Shown: in pieces, positions 34,185 to 45,570 of the stretch
Position numbering within the stretch: position 1 is the first letter of the stretch
How the letters are laid out: every line of letters starts with the position of its first letter
DNA from: Parachlorella kessleri
Lineage: Eukaryota; Chlorophyta; Trebouxiophyceae; Chlorellales; Chlorellaceae
NCBI GenBank assembly: GCA_001598975.1
Contig: BBXU01002033.1
Location: 1-64,000 of the forward strand
Direction: 5' to 3'
Length of the DNA: 64,000 nucleotides
Notes under the pieces: model-generated
Seen by the model: the letters and a program-made list of their open reading frames with translations, nothing else
Told to the model about the DNA's origin: nothing
The model's database searches: none
Program-made: the position numbers and the translations under genes

Positions 34185-34713
34185 TCAGTCGCTCAGCCAG
34201 ATGAAGTCCGTACCACCCAGGCAGGGGATCATGGAGTAGTGGAAGTCGTGCACCTTCTTTTCGTCATCATCTCTCACATCCCCTGCAACAGGAACCTGAT
34301 ACTCAGCAAGGGGCGAGGCAGTGTGCGGGCGGCGCGGACAAGCCTGCATGCAGCCAAGTCTTCAACTCCGGAGCATCTACAGGAGTACGACTAGGCTGAC
34401 ATGAACGGCTGCAATGGTTATTGATCAGTTGACCGTCGACCAGAGGCAGTGTTGCAAACTTACAGGGAACAGGGGAGCCACAGCTTGATGTTGGGGAGGA
34501 CGGGGAGGCCTGGCCCCAGGTGTTCTGGCGCTCTGGCTTCGTAGGGGTGCCTACAAGGCAAGAAGCAGGAGCGTCCTGGTAAGTGCTGTAACCAAAGGCT
34601 ATGGAAGACTGCGAAAACCTGGCTCTCCGTGCCGCATGCCAGTACGTGGCATGGCATTGCTCACCCCTCAGCCCGTTCTCTCACTCACTTTTGGAAACTG
34701 TCTGCTGGTTCAT
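34185..34713 (-). CDS. Hidden small three-exon protein, 69 residues, unknown function
   Basis: Not visible as a single ORF. Exons, minus strand: 34713-34689 (MNQQTVSK), 34550-34464 and 34282-34185, each phase 1, joined by introns with gtgagt and gtaagt donors and ttgtag and ttgcag acceptors. The product is 69 residues: TPTKPERQNTWGQASPSSP, then SCGSPVPWDVRDDDEKK, then VHDFHYSMIPCLGGTDFIW and a short acidic end. Composition changes from Pro/Ser-rich to an aromatic, acidic C terminus. I do not recognise the family. Support is the agreement of three phases and splice consensus, not homology. The first exon is short (eight codons plus one base) and could be wrong; the two downstream exons are stronger. 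No neighbour suggests a job. Confidence 0.5.
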
Positions 34714-36210
34714 CGTGTAAAGGAAAGGGAAAGCCCCGAAGCGGTGACGGCCGTCTGGATGAACGGGTCTGCACAATGGACAGGCACAAGTGGTCAGAGC
34801 TGTTCCACCCCCGTTAACCGATCCTCAAGTGCTGCGAGGGTTTAGCCGCGCATGGACAGTGATGATACCGTGCAGCGCAACTCCGACATGCTTGCCCTGG
34901 CCGAGCGCCACGCTGCACCGCAGGGCTTGCAACCTGTAACTGGCTTGCAGCACGCAGCGACAGTGCTTTGTAGGTCCTCACCCTTTTTAGGGAAACAGCG
35001 CTTCGGCGATGTAGGTCCTGTACCCACGGTTTCCCAGCAAGCTCTTGGTATGGGCGTGTGGCGTAGACACCAAATATGCTTCCTTGGACTGCGTAGGGTG
35101 CTCACAAGTGAAGCTAGAAGCAGGTAAACTGGCTCCGGAACTCCGGATGTGCACGGAGCCCAAAGGGAGGGAACTCCCGCCAAGCGCAGTACCCATACCG
35201 CAGCGTTCCATTTATTTGGGATTAAGACTGTTCCCTTGCTTATGTAGATTTGCAGGAGGGGTGATGAGAATGCGATGGCGCAGTGGAGAGGGGGCCTTCC
35301 ATACCGCATGTATGTATGCTTCGAAGTGTCGGTAACACGGCAACGGCACTTGCATACGCTCAAAGACCATTGAAAGCTAAACTAGCCCAGAATCAGCTTG
35401 ACACTGCTTAGCCTTGGAGCACCGTGGAAGAGGTACCACAGCACAAGCCTCACAAGGCTAGCTTGCTGTGCCCTGCATGAGCGCTTGCCTCACTGCCATG
35501 ATGATACGTGTTGAGAGGGTATAGTCTTAGACCTTCATAGGGTGACTGCCAACTACCTAGGAACAGACAGCCAAATGCCGCCGCTCATGAACACCCCAGT
35601 ACCAAGCCGGGGCCAACACAGACGGTGCCTGGCTTGTTAACACTGTCAAAAGCAAAATAGTAGACGCGCCCCTAGCATATTACTGTCACAATGCAATGAG
35701 TACATGTCAAGACAGCGTACTGGGTGCATGCGTTCCAGCCATCTGTTGGTGATGCACGAAATGAGAGCTGTTGAGGCGGGACAAGAGAAGCCCTTTGGCA
35801 CCCAGCCCTAACAAAGAATGAGTCATAAGAAAATTGACAAGCACAGCACATAGCGCACACGGCGCCCCAAGGCAAGACAGTAGCATACTCAACTTGCCTT
35901 ATCCATAAGCGGCCCAGGCACCAACAATATCAACCCCTGGACTAACAGCCCCTCCCCCTTCCTGGCTGCCGCCCCCGGAAAACTACCTGTGCAGTACCTC
36001 CTTGCCCCCTGCCACTGCCTCACTGCTGGAGGCCCTCAAGCAGCACTGGGCACGGCTTTCAAGTCTTTCCAAAGAGGCGTGGTGCACAGCACCTTCCCCA
36101 CCCCCACCCCACACTGCTTCACTGCTGCTAGCTTCCTCCAGCCAGCAGGTTCCCTCAGGGCCTGCTCAGCACACCAACACATCAGCCCACCTGACCTCCA
36201 CCCCGCCGCC
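34714..36210. other. Intergenic upstream of small gene and 3' of EF-G
   Basis: About 1.5 kb without a convincing gene. Open frames around 34840-35360 on both strands lack conserved motifs and good splice context. Near 35990-36230 two segments with cactgcttcactgctg / ccgcctcactgctt words repeat short parts of the EF-G 3' end region. Confidence 0.45.
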
Positions 36211-39200
36211 TCACTGCTTGTTGCCGGCGGCGCGTGAGGCCCTGTAATGGGCGGTCAGCTCAGCCTGCACGTCCTGGCTGACGGGCGAGTGCTGGCAGTA
36301 CTCCATTGTGAACTCGCCCTTGCCCTGCACAGCAGGCGCAGCGCAAGGGCTTTGAAGATGGACCAGTCAGTGGAGCTTGTTCACCCTTCTTGAAGCACCC
36401 TTCCTGAAGAGATCCATGCAGCCAGCAGTCCTTGCTCCAAGCCTGCCAGAGGACCTTGTGCACACATACCCTTCTAGAGTAACTTTAGCAGCCACCCACC
36501 CATTCAAGTCCTGCAGACAAGCTGTGCCAGGACGCAAGGCAGGCGGGGCATAGGGGTCGCTAAAAACAGTACACCTTGACAAATCGCCACACAGCGGGCA
36601 CGTTGGCAGTACTTCAGTTGAGTAACATCGATGTTGTAGACTGTGAGCTTGGCCTTGCCCCCAAGAATATACGAAGCCACCACCCGCTTCAGCACTGCTC
36701 GCCTGATCAAGTGCCCACAGCGAAACAAGACCCACCCACCCACAAATTTGGCAACCCGCAACCCATATCTGCTCTCACCACGTGCCCTGGACCCACGATG
36801 ATGATGCCGCAGCCACTCATGTCATTTCTGACTTGCATGTTCCCCCCATACCACCCCCACAGTCGAAAATAAACTCCCTATCAGCAGTAGCTCGTCCTAC
36901 CTGAGTCATGGACCGCAGCGAGGTGGAGTAGCCAAACATGTCGTTCAGGGGCACGTGGGCAGTGATGATTACGTCATCCCCCTCCTGCTCGCTGCCCTGG
37001 ATGATGCCCTTGCGCCGGTTGATGTCGCCGATAATGGTGCCCTGGAACTCTGAGGGCGCACAAACCTGCAGGGGTGGCACGGCATATGATGAGGTGTTAG
37101 GTGTGTGTGAGGCTAGGAAGAAGTGAAGGAAGCAGGAGGGATGACAACTCCATTGTCAGTCACAGGAGGTGCCACGCAGCCTGCTGGCAGGCTTGGCCTG
37201 TAGCCTAAAGGGAAGGGCAGCACAGCAACGGCCAGGCAGGTAGCTTGCAGCATGGTTGATGAGGATGCTCTGCAAATGCTTGGCGGGTACGTCTGCAGCC
37301 CATATGAAGGAGGAGACCGCAGGCGGCTGGACCAATATCAGTCTTGGCCACCACGGAGGCAATGCCACACAAAGAATGAACACACACGCAACATAAGCAA
37401 CTCTGTGCCCATGCTGACCAACCAATGACAATGGCCAACCTTAAACCCTCCCCTAAACCCTAGTGAAGGGCCTGAGGAGAGAGGGCGCTGCCTTGTCATA
37501 GGCTGCAGCTTCCCATGAGCAGCATCAACCAGCAAGGCCAGGAGTTTGCACAGCGCGTCTACAACCCACCCCCAACTCACGCCCTTCCCTTCTGGACTGA
37601 GGCGCCACTCGTCATAAGGCACCCTCCTTGCTCACGACAACCGGCGTGGGTAGTAGAATTACAAACAGACCCAGAGGCGGAATGCATCGGCTCTGTCCCT
37701 CCTGCCCCCAAACCGTCATTAAGCGCCGCCTGTGCTACCCTCAACAAGCACATACGCTGAATGAAGGACCCACCTCCACGCTCATGATAAGCTCTAGGAT
37801 AAAGGGGGATACGGTCACCTTAAACCCTAAACCCTAACCCTAAACACATGCGCCAGCCCAGTAAACCCACCTCCACGCTCATGATGGGCTCCAGGATGGA
37901 GGGGGCCGCCTTGTCATAGGCGGAGCGGAAGGCGTAGACAGAGGCAATCTTGAACGCCAGCTCGCTAGAGTCGACCGTGTGGGCGGCACCGTCGGTGATC
38001 ACCACACGCACGCCCTGAATAACACCATGGGAGGCCAGAGAGTCGGCATTCGACTCGGGTGTCTATGTTCCCTGCTACACAGAGTCACAGCTGTGTTCAT
38101 GCAACAGTCCTCTTCGAGGGAGGGTTAGTAGGCGTGCCTCTACTAGTTGCTTTGCCGGCCTCACTCCCATCAGCAACACCACCTGCCATCTTCATTTGGG
38201 GTCCAGCTGACTCGCCTCCACCGCATAGCCAACCAGCGACCTACCCTGTACACTCCCTACTAGGCAAACAACCCCCCCCCCCCCCCCCTCCCCCTGCCAT
38301 GGCGTGATGGTGACTCACCTCCACGGGGTGCCCGATCAGGGACCCAGCATTGACCGCTTCCCGGAATCCCTTCTCGCAAGCGGGGATGAAGTTGGGCGGG
38401 ATGGCGTTGCCGACTATTTGGTTCTCAAACTCAAACTTGGTGGGGTGGTCAGCCGGCAGCGGCTCAATGAAGCCCACCACGCGGCCGTACTGGCCCTGGC
38501 CGCCTGCACCCAAACAGAGAGAGACACACACTTGCCCCCACCTTTGTCAGGTTGCTGTCATCCACCCTCTCATCCCTCCACCAACGACGTCAAATTAGAG
38601 GTTGGGTCGAGGCTAGGAGCGGTGTGGGATAAGGAACCAGCAACACGAGGCGGCCTGCTGAAACCCAAGCAACAACCAAGGCGCAATGGCGGTCCCTCAG
38701 CTTCACAAGTTCTGTATAAACAGGGCCTGTGTATGATTTCTAATGCTACTCTTAACACTATAGGGTTTGCCAGCCATGGGGTGCATGTCGGCGCTTGCGG
38801 GCCCCCATGAAACCCCACCCTAAGCGTACCACACAAACCACATGCTGCTAGGGGTTGACAATCAACTCCAGGAACACACACAGGAGCCTGGTAGATGCTC
38901 GCATGAGGAGACTCAGGCCGACTCAGCGGACCCCCCTGACCCCCTGCCAGTCCTGCCACCCACCCACCCGACTGCTTCTTGTGCAGGTAGTCGAAGTCTG
39001 CGCGGCGGCTGATGGCCTCCCGGAAGTTGACGCGCGGCTTGCCCACCTCGCAGTCCACCTACAGCCAACCCCATTGACGATGGGAAGAGTAGTGATACGA
39101 TGCCGGGAAGCCTAGTGGTAAGAAGGGTTGCATCACAGGGACACCCAGTGTGCCACTTCAGGTAGCATGGACGAGACAGGAGCCAGCCACTGTGCCAGTG

Positions 39201-42200
39201 AGCGAGCAGAAAGCCCACCTTGTACTCACACTTCACGCGCTCCACGTCACGACTCATGTGACCTGTCCTACAACTCACCTTGTACTCGCGCTTCATGCGC
39301 TCCACGTAGATCTCCAGGTGCAGCTCGCCCATGCCGCTAATCACCGTCTGGCCCGACTCGGGGTCCAGGGAGACCCGGAAGGTGGGGTCCTCTTTGGTGA
39401 ACCTGCCCACAGCATTCAAAGCACACGCAAGCACACAGATGAAGACAAGGCCGCATGCGGAAGGTGGGGTCCTCCTTGGTGAACCTGCCCCCAGCACGCA
39501 AAGCACACGCAAGCACACAGATGAAGACAAGGCCGCATGCGGAAGGTGGGGTCCTCCTTGGTGAACCTGCCCCCAGCACGCAAAGCACACGCAAGCACAC
39601 AGATGAAGACAAAGCTGCATGCGGAAGGTGGGGTCCTCCTTGGTGAACCTGCCCACAGCGGGGGACACATGGGGAAACACACAGCTGAGAGAGGGCTGCA
39701 CCCCCAGACACATGCGCAGAAAGGGATGAGCGAAGGTTCCCACAGGACATGCAACAATACTAACCAAGCACGGCAAGAGTCAGACGCTGCAGGTGCCAGC
39801 CCGCGGGCACATGTGTTAAGACAGGCCTGAGCTACAGCTGCCCCACCTGCTTGGCGCCTTCATGCCTCTGCCGGTCGGCTCTGACCAAGATATCCATAAG
39901 GAATCTTGCACCGCATGTAAGCATTGACAAGCCAGCCACCCAGTCAAGCCCAGCACCCCTCTCTGTGGCCCACCTATTCAGGGCCTTGGGAAAGTTGGCC
40001 GACTGGTCCCGCGCCTTGGGCACCGTGGCCAGAGTTCGCATTGGCTCAGGGCCCAGCTAGCAACCACTACCCCAGCCTGAACTACCACTACCCCCGCCGC
40101 CACCTGTTCAGGGCCTTGGAGAAGTTGGCGGACTGGTCCCGCGCTTTGGGCGCTATCGCCAGCGTCATCACGGGCTCCGGGACCGCCATGGAGGTCATAG
40201 CCAGCTTGGCGGCGCCGTCTGTGAAGGTGTCTCCGGACGCACACTCCACGCCAAACATGGCCACAATGTCGCCGGCGGCTGCGTGCAAGGGAAGCACGCA
40301 GGCCAAGGGGTGAATGACGGATGGGGGGAAACATTGCGTCAGCATTACGGCGCCGGCTGGAAAGATGCTGGCTGCGGCATCGACCCGCAAGGGCGGGCCG
40401 CATAAAGGCAAGCATGAGCGAAGCAAGGGAGCAAATCACCGCGCTTGGTGGCGCTCTTGAAGGAGATATGACCAGAGGCACGCCCCCAGCCTCACATGCT
40501 TGGCACCATCCCCGCCGGCCGCAGGAAGGACCGCGCTGCCGCCTTGTCATTCCAACAGACCTTGCAGACCTGCTTACCACCCCCAGAGCACACGGCTCTT
40601 GGTTACCCTGCTCTGCCCGCCTGCATGTCTTCATACCGCCGTCCGACTCAATGGGCACAGGTCTCCACCCAAAACCCTCCTCACCTGCCTCCTCTGCGTC
40701 CCAGCTTGCTGCATGCGCCCCATATTCCCTTTGTGGCAAAGCATCCTCCCTCCAGTGCTCCCTTTACCCACCAGCCTCTCATACTCGACCCCTAAAAGCC
40801 CACCTGCCTCCTGGATGTCCTCCTGCTCGCCACATGCACCCATTTCGCCCTCCACAAGAGCACCGCCGCTCTCTCTACCCACTAAACCCCCTACAAGGCC
40901 CCTGAAAGCCCACCTGCCTCCTGGATGTCCTCCAGCTCGTCGGCGTGCATGCGCACCAGGCGCGGCACCTTGATGCGCTTGCCGCTGGCCATGTTCACAA
41001 TGTTGTCGCCCTTGCGCAGCGTGCCTGCGCAGCATGCAGGAGGTGGCAATAATAGGTACTCCAAAGCGGGGAAGGGCTGCCCCTGCTGGACATGTTCACA
41101 ATGTTGTTGCCCTTGCGCAGCGTGCCTGCACAGCATGCAGGAGGTGGCAAAAGAAAGGTACTCCAAGGCGAGGAAGGGCTGTCCCTGCTGGCCATGTTCA
41201 CAATGTTGTCGCCCTTGCGCAGCGTGCCTGCACAGCATGGAGGAGGTGGCAAAAAAATAGGTACTCCAAGGCGGGGAAGGGCTGCCCCTGCTGGCCATGT
41301 TCACAATGTTGTCGCCCTTGCGCAGCGTGCCTGCATAGCATTCAGGGAACAGGTGGTGGCAAAATCCATGTGCCTTAAGCCGGGGAAGCGCTGCCTGGCA
41401 CCTGCTTCCCCAGTTTTGCAACAGCTGCCCAGACTAATATGCGTGTGCTTCATGTGTGTGTTTAGGTTGAGGGTCTAGTGCCGGGGAGACGGCGGCAGGC
41501 CGGTAACACAGACTCAACTGCTTGCCTTCCCCCAGGCACTCTTGGGCTTGGATAGGTCTCGCCGCAGCCAACCGCATGCAGGTATAACACGCTCCTAAAG
41601 CCCCTAAGCGCCAACGTGCATGGCATGGGTGCCCGCTGCAGCAGTCAACCTTCCTCCCACTGGGGGCTGCCCTGCCTGGTAAGATAAGACTGGGACCGCA
41701 CCTGAGTAGACACGCATATACGTCAGCTGCCCGAAGCGGCCCTCCTCCAGCTTGAATGCCAGGGCTACAAGCGGCCCAGCCCTGCAAGGCAGGGACATGG
41801 CGTCCCTTGTTGACAGGCTGGAGATATCAATGCGCTCCTGGGGGCCCCACTCACACAGCCGGCCACACCCCCCAATACATGCCACACCTACCGCCCCCTC
41901 CCCCCCTCTCCCCAACGAACCACTCACGAAACACACGTGCCAACTCACACATAGCAGCAGGCACTGCCACCCCAAACTGACCCCCAAGTCACCCTCGCTC
42001 TTCTCCCTAGGGCAGCGAACACACCCTGACTCCTCCACGACTCATCAGCTACTTCGACTCATCAGCTGCTCCCATGACTCATCAGGTACCCACCTGGAGC
42101 ATGGCAGCGCCAGGCGCTCCTCGTCCTTCTCCAAGTCTAAGGCGTAGTTGGTCACATCGATGGGGCAGGGCAGGTAGTCGGTCACGCCGTCCAGCAGCAG

Positions 42201-45200
42201 CTGCACCCCCTTGTTCTTGAAGGCGGTGCCCATGAACAAAGGCACAAACTTGAGCGACAGGGTGGCCCTGCAAGCAGGCCAAGGCTTGGCCTCAGTGAGA
42301 CTAGGATGCACACACCACGCCCGCTCTGCACCTAAACGAGTGCAGCTCTCAGAAGCGGTCCCTGGCGTCTCGCCAGCGTGATAGTGCAGCAGACGGACAC
42401 CGACCCCCTGCTCACTTCACCCATTCACCTAACCAACCCCCTCATGCCTTCTAACCCGGGGTGCCCCGCCAGAAAGGAGCTTGGATGGTGTCATGATCGA
42501 AGAGCGGCCACTACACAAGACGAAGCCTCCTGCTGCACTTCCAACCACATATCCACGGTCCACTGCTCTTCCCACCACCAGCAGATACAGGCGAGACACA
42601 CGCTCAGGGGAACACCCAGCAGGACACCGCTTGACCCACCACAATCCGCACGGGCACATTTCTCCACCCACCACCAGCAGATACGCGCTGAGGCGCCCAC
42701 CCAGAGGCCCACCCAGCAGGAGACTGCTCAACCCAATCCAACACAACCCAACAACAGGCCGGCACACCTGCGTATGGCGTCCCTCAGGGTGTCGCCATCG
42801 ATGGGCTCCTCCATCAAAAAGAGCTCCCCCAGATGTTCGTCAACCTCCGCGACTCGCTCCACCAGCTCGGCGCGCTTAGCGTCCACCTCTGGCCTGAACT
42901 CCTCTGGCAGGGGCACCTCTGCAGGCACGCCCAGCTCAAACAGACCGTTACGAGGATGAGGACATACTACCAGCAACGAAATAAAACCTGAAAGGTATCA
43001 CCCTTACAGCAGCGAGTCATGCCTGCCTGCCACCTCAGCCATAGTCGTCTGTGACAGGGAAGATGCAAACAGCCAGTCAGCGCGAGGAGCACGCCAGTCA
43101 GCCGCCACGTCAGCGTGGTGCCCACTGCACTGGCGCCTACAAGCTGTGCATAGAAGCATGCCCCCTGGGAGGCCACTACCATACGGCGTCTGCTACCGAG
43201 TACATTCGGCATAGCAGCAAGATGCCGGGCTCCTCCCCTGTGTGCTCTTGGGTATGCAGAGTCCAGCGTCTGGTCCCATAGCCTGCGGCACCACAACTCC
43301 ACCGCACTACCCTGGGAGATGCGGAGGGCAGCAAGGGAGGCCCCACGGTAACATGCCCATCCACCCACCCACTCACCCACAACATTCTCTCCAGATGAGC
43401 CCTCAAACACGTAAGCCTTGCGGTCCACCAGATCCACCAGGCCTCTCATGGCATCCTCCAGCCCCATGGGCACCTGGATCCAGGTAGAGGCGATCCTTTG
43501 CATCAGATGCTATGCACCAGATACCGGTGCAGGCTGCCACCATGTCCACAGCACAACCGCCAGTCCCCAGCCCCCTTGACAGCAGGCCACTGGCTGTCCG
43601 GCCCGCTTGTCCCACATCTACCCAAGCACCTTCCATGCTGCTGGGGCCCTGTTTACTTTCCATATCCATCAGCGCAGCACTGTCTAGTACACCCGCACGG
43701 CCGCCGCAATCCGGCCGCAGCTTGTCCCGCATCTGGCGCAGCACCCTCCAGGGGTCACTTCCCTTGATGCATCTTACGACCGCATCACTGCCTAAGCCCC
43801 ACCTGCACGGCCGCCGCGTTCAGCCGGAGCTTTTCCCGCATCTGCCGCAGCACCTTCCACGGGTCCGCGCCCGCGCGGTCCAGCTTGTTAATAAATGCCA
43901 CGCGCGGCACATCGTACCGCCGCATCTGCCGGTCCACCGTAATGGACTGCGATTGCACGCCGCCCACGCTGCACCCAAAAATGGACAATATTTTCAATTA
44001 GATTGATGCCATGTACGACTCGTATGCAATCCGGTGCATTGGGTGCATGTACACAGTGACAGAGTGCAAGGGTAGGTGGAGTTTGCGGCGCACAGATATA
44101 CCTTCACCTAGCTACCTGTCCCACACAACAAATCCCTATGAGCCCATAGCTCCAGCTGCCATGCATTGGGATAATTTACCCCAGCAGCATGCCTATCCCG
44201 CATACTACATCGTCCCGGTAACATATACATGTATTCACATAATGGCGACCTGCCTCACCTACGAGCACTAGGATGGCCCCCAACCGGCACCTGTAGCGTC
44301 CGTTCCACCCCCCAGTGCGGCCCCAACTGTGCACTTGGGTGGTGTAACGGCCCCAGCCACCATCCTTTACGCCGGGAGAAAACCAACTTGGGCCCCTCCG
44401 GCATGCGCAGCACCTCTCCACCAAAACAGCAGTGGTCCTCAAACCCCCGCCCAACACAGCCACCTTCCCAACATACGCTGGCAATTCCCAACCCGCCCTG
44501 CCCAGCCACCCCACCCAGCTGACCTGCAGAGCACCAGGATGGCGCCGTCCAGCACGCGCAGCGCGCGCTCCACCTCAATCGTGAAGTCCACGTGGCCGGG
44601 GGTGTCGATGATGTTGATGTGGGTGTCCTTCCAGCGGCAGAACGTGGCAGCCGACTGGATGGTGATTCCCTTCTCTCGCTCCAGATCCATGGAATCCATC
44701 TTAGCGCCCACGCCATCCTTGCCGCGGACCTGCAGCAATGCAACTGATTGCTGCCATAAGGGGGGCTGTTCCGTCTCCCACCAAACAAGGAGCTAGACAA
44801 CAACAGTTTACAGAAAGCCTAAATGTCTGCGGGCCCCCGCGCCACCTATGCTGTGACCTGCAAGCTCGTACTTTGGAGATGGATGGCCACCAACTTTTCA
44901 CGCTTGGGACCCCTGCAACCTTCAAAGTGGTGTACTCGGCGCCCTTGCCAGGGGAGATTCACAAAGCCGTAGCGCAGCAGCCCCAGAACGGGGGGGGGCA
45001 ACAGCACAGCTACCAGAGCAGCACCTTCCACCAGGTTGGGATTTTCTGATTCCAACCCGCAAGATGATAGCAGGGCTCGCAGCAGCGTCAGGAGAGGATA
45101 TGCAAGTAACCGACACGCTTGTATGGGAGGCAAGCGTCACACGAGGCTGGGTCTGCTTGGGTTGCAGGGGATTGGCATTGCCACTTGCGTTACCATAACG

Positions 45201-45570
45201 CGCCAACACGCCAAAGGGTCCCCCGTGCTGTCCCTTCACACAAACTCAAGCTGCTCCTCACCTCATGGATAGCATGAATTCTGCCAGTGTAGTACAAGAT
45301 GCGCTCTGTCAGCGTCGTCTTGCCGGAGTCGATGTGTGCGCTGATACCAATGTTGCGCACGTCACTCAGGGCAGCTCTGTCGTCTTCTGACACCTCAGGC
45401 AGCGCCGCAAAGCCTCTACAAAAGAGGCTGGCGCGGCTGGCGCTGCCTATACAGGCGGGGGCTGCTCTGCCCTCCGCAACAAACCCAGCAGCCACAACAT
45501 TGCCGCTCAGCGCCTTGCCAACCAGGCCGAGGGCTTTCACACCCCGCCGACTCCTTGCAAACAGCAGCAT
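36211..45570 (-). CDS. MEFG: Mitochondrial elongation factor G (translocase)
   Basis: GTPase that moves tRNA and mRNA on the mitochondrial ribosome. Fifteen exons, minus strand: 45570-45262, 44729-44524, 43968-43803, 43473-43377, 42918-42768, 42267-42094, 41781-41702, 41024-40914, 40278-40104, 39402-39279, 39058-38968, 38503-38319, 38014-37871, 37065-36901, 36324-36211; phases agree; 763 residues, as in plant mtEF-G. The N-terminal ~60 residues are an Arg/Ala-rich presequence. GTPase motifs: AHIDSGKTT (G1, from residue 78), [18 protein letters not shown] (G3) and NKLDRAG (G4, near 199). Later blocks: [99 protein letters not shown] and [20 protein letters not shown]. Its introns hold many partial copies of neighbouring exon edges, and the gene spans 9.4 kb. 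Confidence 0.94.
37768..37910. repeat. Duplicated edge of EF-G exon 13 with telomere-like insert
   Basis: The 3' end of exon 13 and its donor (cacctccacgctcatgatgggctccaggat, 37868-37898) is copied at 37770-37800 (cacctccacgctcatgataagctctaggat). Between the copies, 37821-37845 is a run of CCCTAAA units. Confidence 0.8.
37821..37845. repeat. Interstitial plant-type telomere repeat
   Basis: About three and a half tandem CCCTAAA/CCCTAA units (complement of TTTAGGG) within EF-G intron 13, with a second shorter patch (taaaccctcccctaaaccct) at 37441-37462 in the same intron. Confidence 0.85.
38271..38293. repeat. Poly-C tract
   Basis: Run of C broken by one T in EF-G intron 12, just downstream of the exon 12 donor on the minus strand. 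Simple sequence. Confidence 0.8.
39215..39306. repeat. Duplicated 3' edge of EF-G exon 10
   Basis: caccttgtactcacacttcacgcgctccacgt (39217-39248) copies the end of exon 10 and its donor (caccttgtactcgcgcttcatgcgctccacgt, 39277-39308). The copy lies in intron 10 and has two or three substitutions. Confidence 0.8.
39374..39660. repeat. Four-unit, exactly 82-bp array from the 5' edge of EF-G exon 10
   Basis: The unit carries the start of exon 10 (FTKEDPTFR codons), its acceptor ctgggggcag or ctgtgggcag, and ~50 bp of intron. The gaacctg word recurs at 39399, 39481, 39563 and 39645, an exact 82-bp step. Only the copy ending at 39402 is continuous with the rest of the exon. Confidence 0.93.
39970..40165. 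repeat. Duplicated 3' edge of EF-G exon 9
   Basis: 39971-40035 (cacctattcagggccttgggaaagttggcc...) copies the end of exon 9 and its donor at 40101-40165 (NFSKALNR codons) at a 130-bp offset. The copied donor is ctattc in place of ctgttc on plus, so GAACAG becomes GAATAG. Confidence 0.85.
40788..40950. repeat. Duplicated 3' edge of EF-G exon 8
   Basis: cccctaaaagcccacctgcctcctggatgtcctcctgctcg (40790-40830) copies the exon 8 end and donor (cccctgaaagcccacctgcctcctggatgtcctccagctcg, 40900-40940) at ~110 bp offset. Confidence 0.85.
40990..41345. repeat. Four-unit ~102-bp array from the 5' edge of EF-G exon 8
   Basis: The unit contains the acceptor and first codons of exon 8 ([13 protein letters not shown]) plus intron sequence with ctccaaggcggggaagggctg. 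The gtgcctgc word recurs at 41021, 41122, 41224 and 41327. The coding parts are well kept, so three extra acceptors precede the true exon. Confidence 0.92.
42560..42730. repeat. Tandem duplication in EF-G intron 5
   Basis: cccaccaccagcagatac at 42572 and 42664, each followed by gcgcac/gcg, cacccagcagga (42615, 42710) and gcttgaccca/gctcaaccca. About 92-bp spacing, no exon inside. Confidence 0.75.
43590..43870. repeat. Three degenerate copies of the 3' edge of EF-G exon 3
   Basis: The exon 3 end ([19 protein letters not shown] codons, 43803-43860) is copied at 43690-43755 (cccgcacggccgccgcaatccggccgcagcttgtcccgcatctgg) and, more decayed, at 43600-43640 (ctgtccggcccgcttgtcccacatct). Confidence 0.8.
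44255..44300. repeat. Decayed copy of the 3' edge of EF-G exon 2
   Basis: cacctacgagcactaggatggccccc resembles the exon 2 end and donor gacctgcagagcaccaggatggcgcc at 44521-44546. A further match, ggcatgcgcagcacctctccac (44399), resembles tccagcacgcgcagcgcgcgctccac (44547). Confidence 0.55.

Noticed and set aside
34842..35363. 173-residue minus-strand open frame and overlapping plus frame from 34852
   Set aside because: No conserved block, no splice context and no composition shift; I left the region as intergenic.
39374..39660. Regular 82-bp repeats resembling a CRISPR array
   Set aside because: The repeats are directly joined with no unique spacers, contain an exon edge of EF-G, and the genome is eukaryotic.
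38913..39776. 287-residue minus-strand open frame over EF-G exons 10-11
   Set aside because: It runs through introns and the 82-bp array; it is open because the array lacks stops in that frame. True coding is split at 39402-39279 and 39058-38968.
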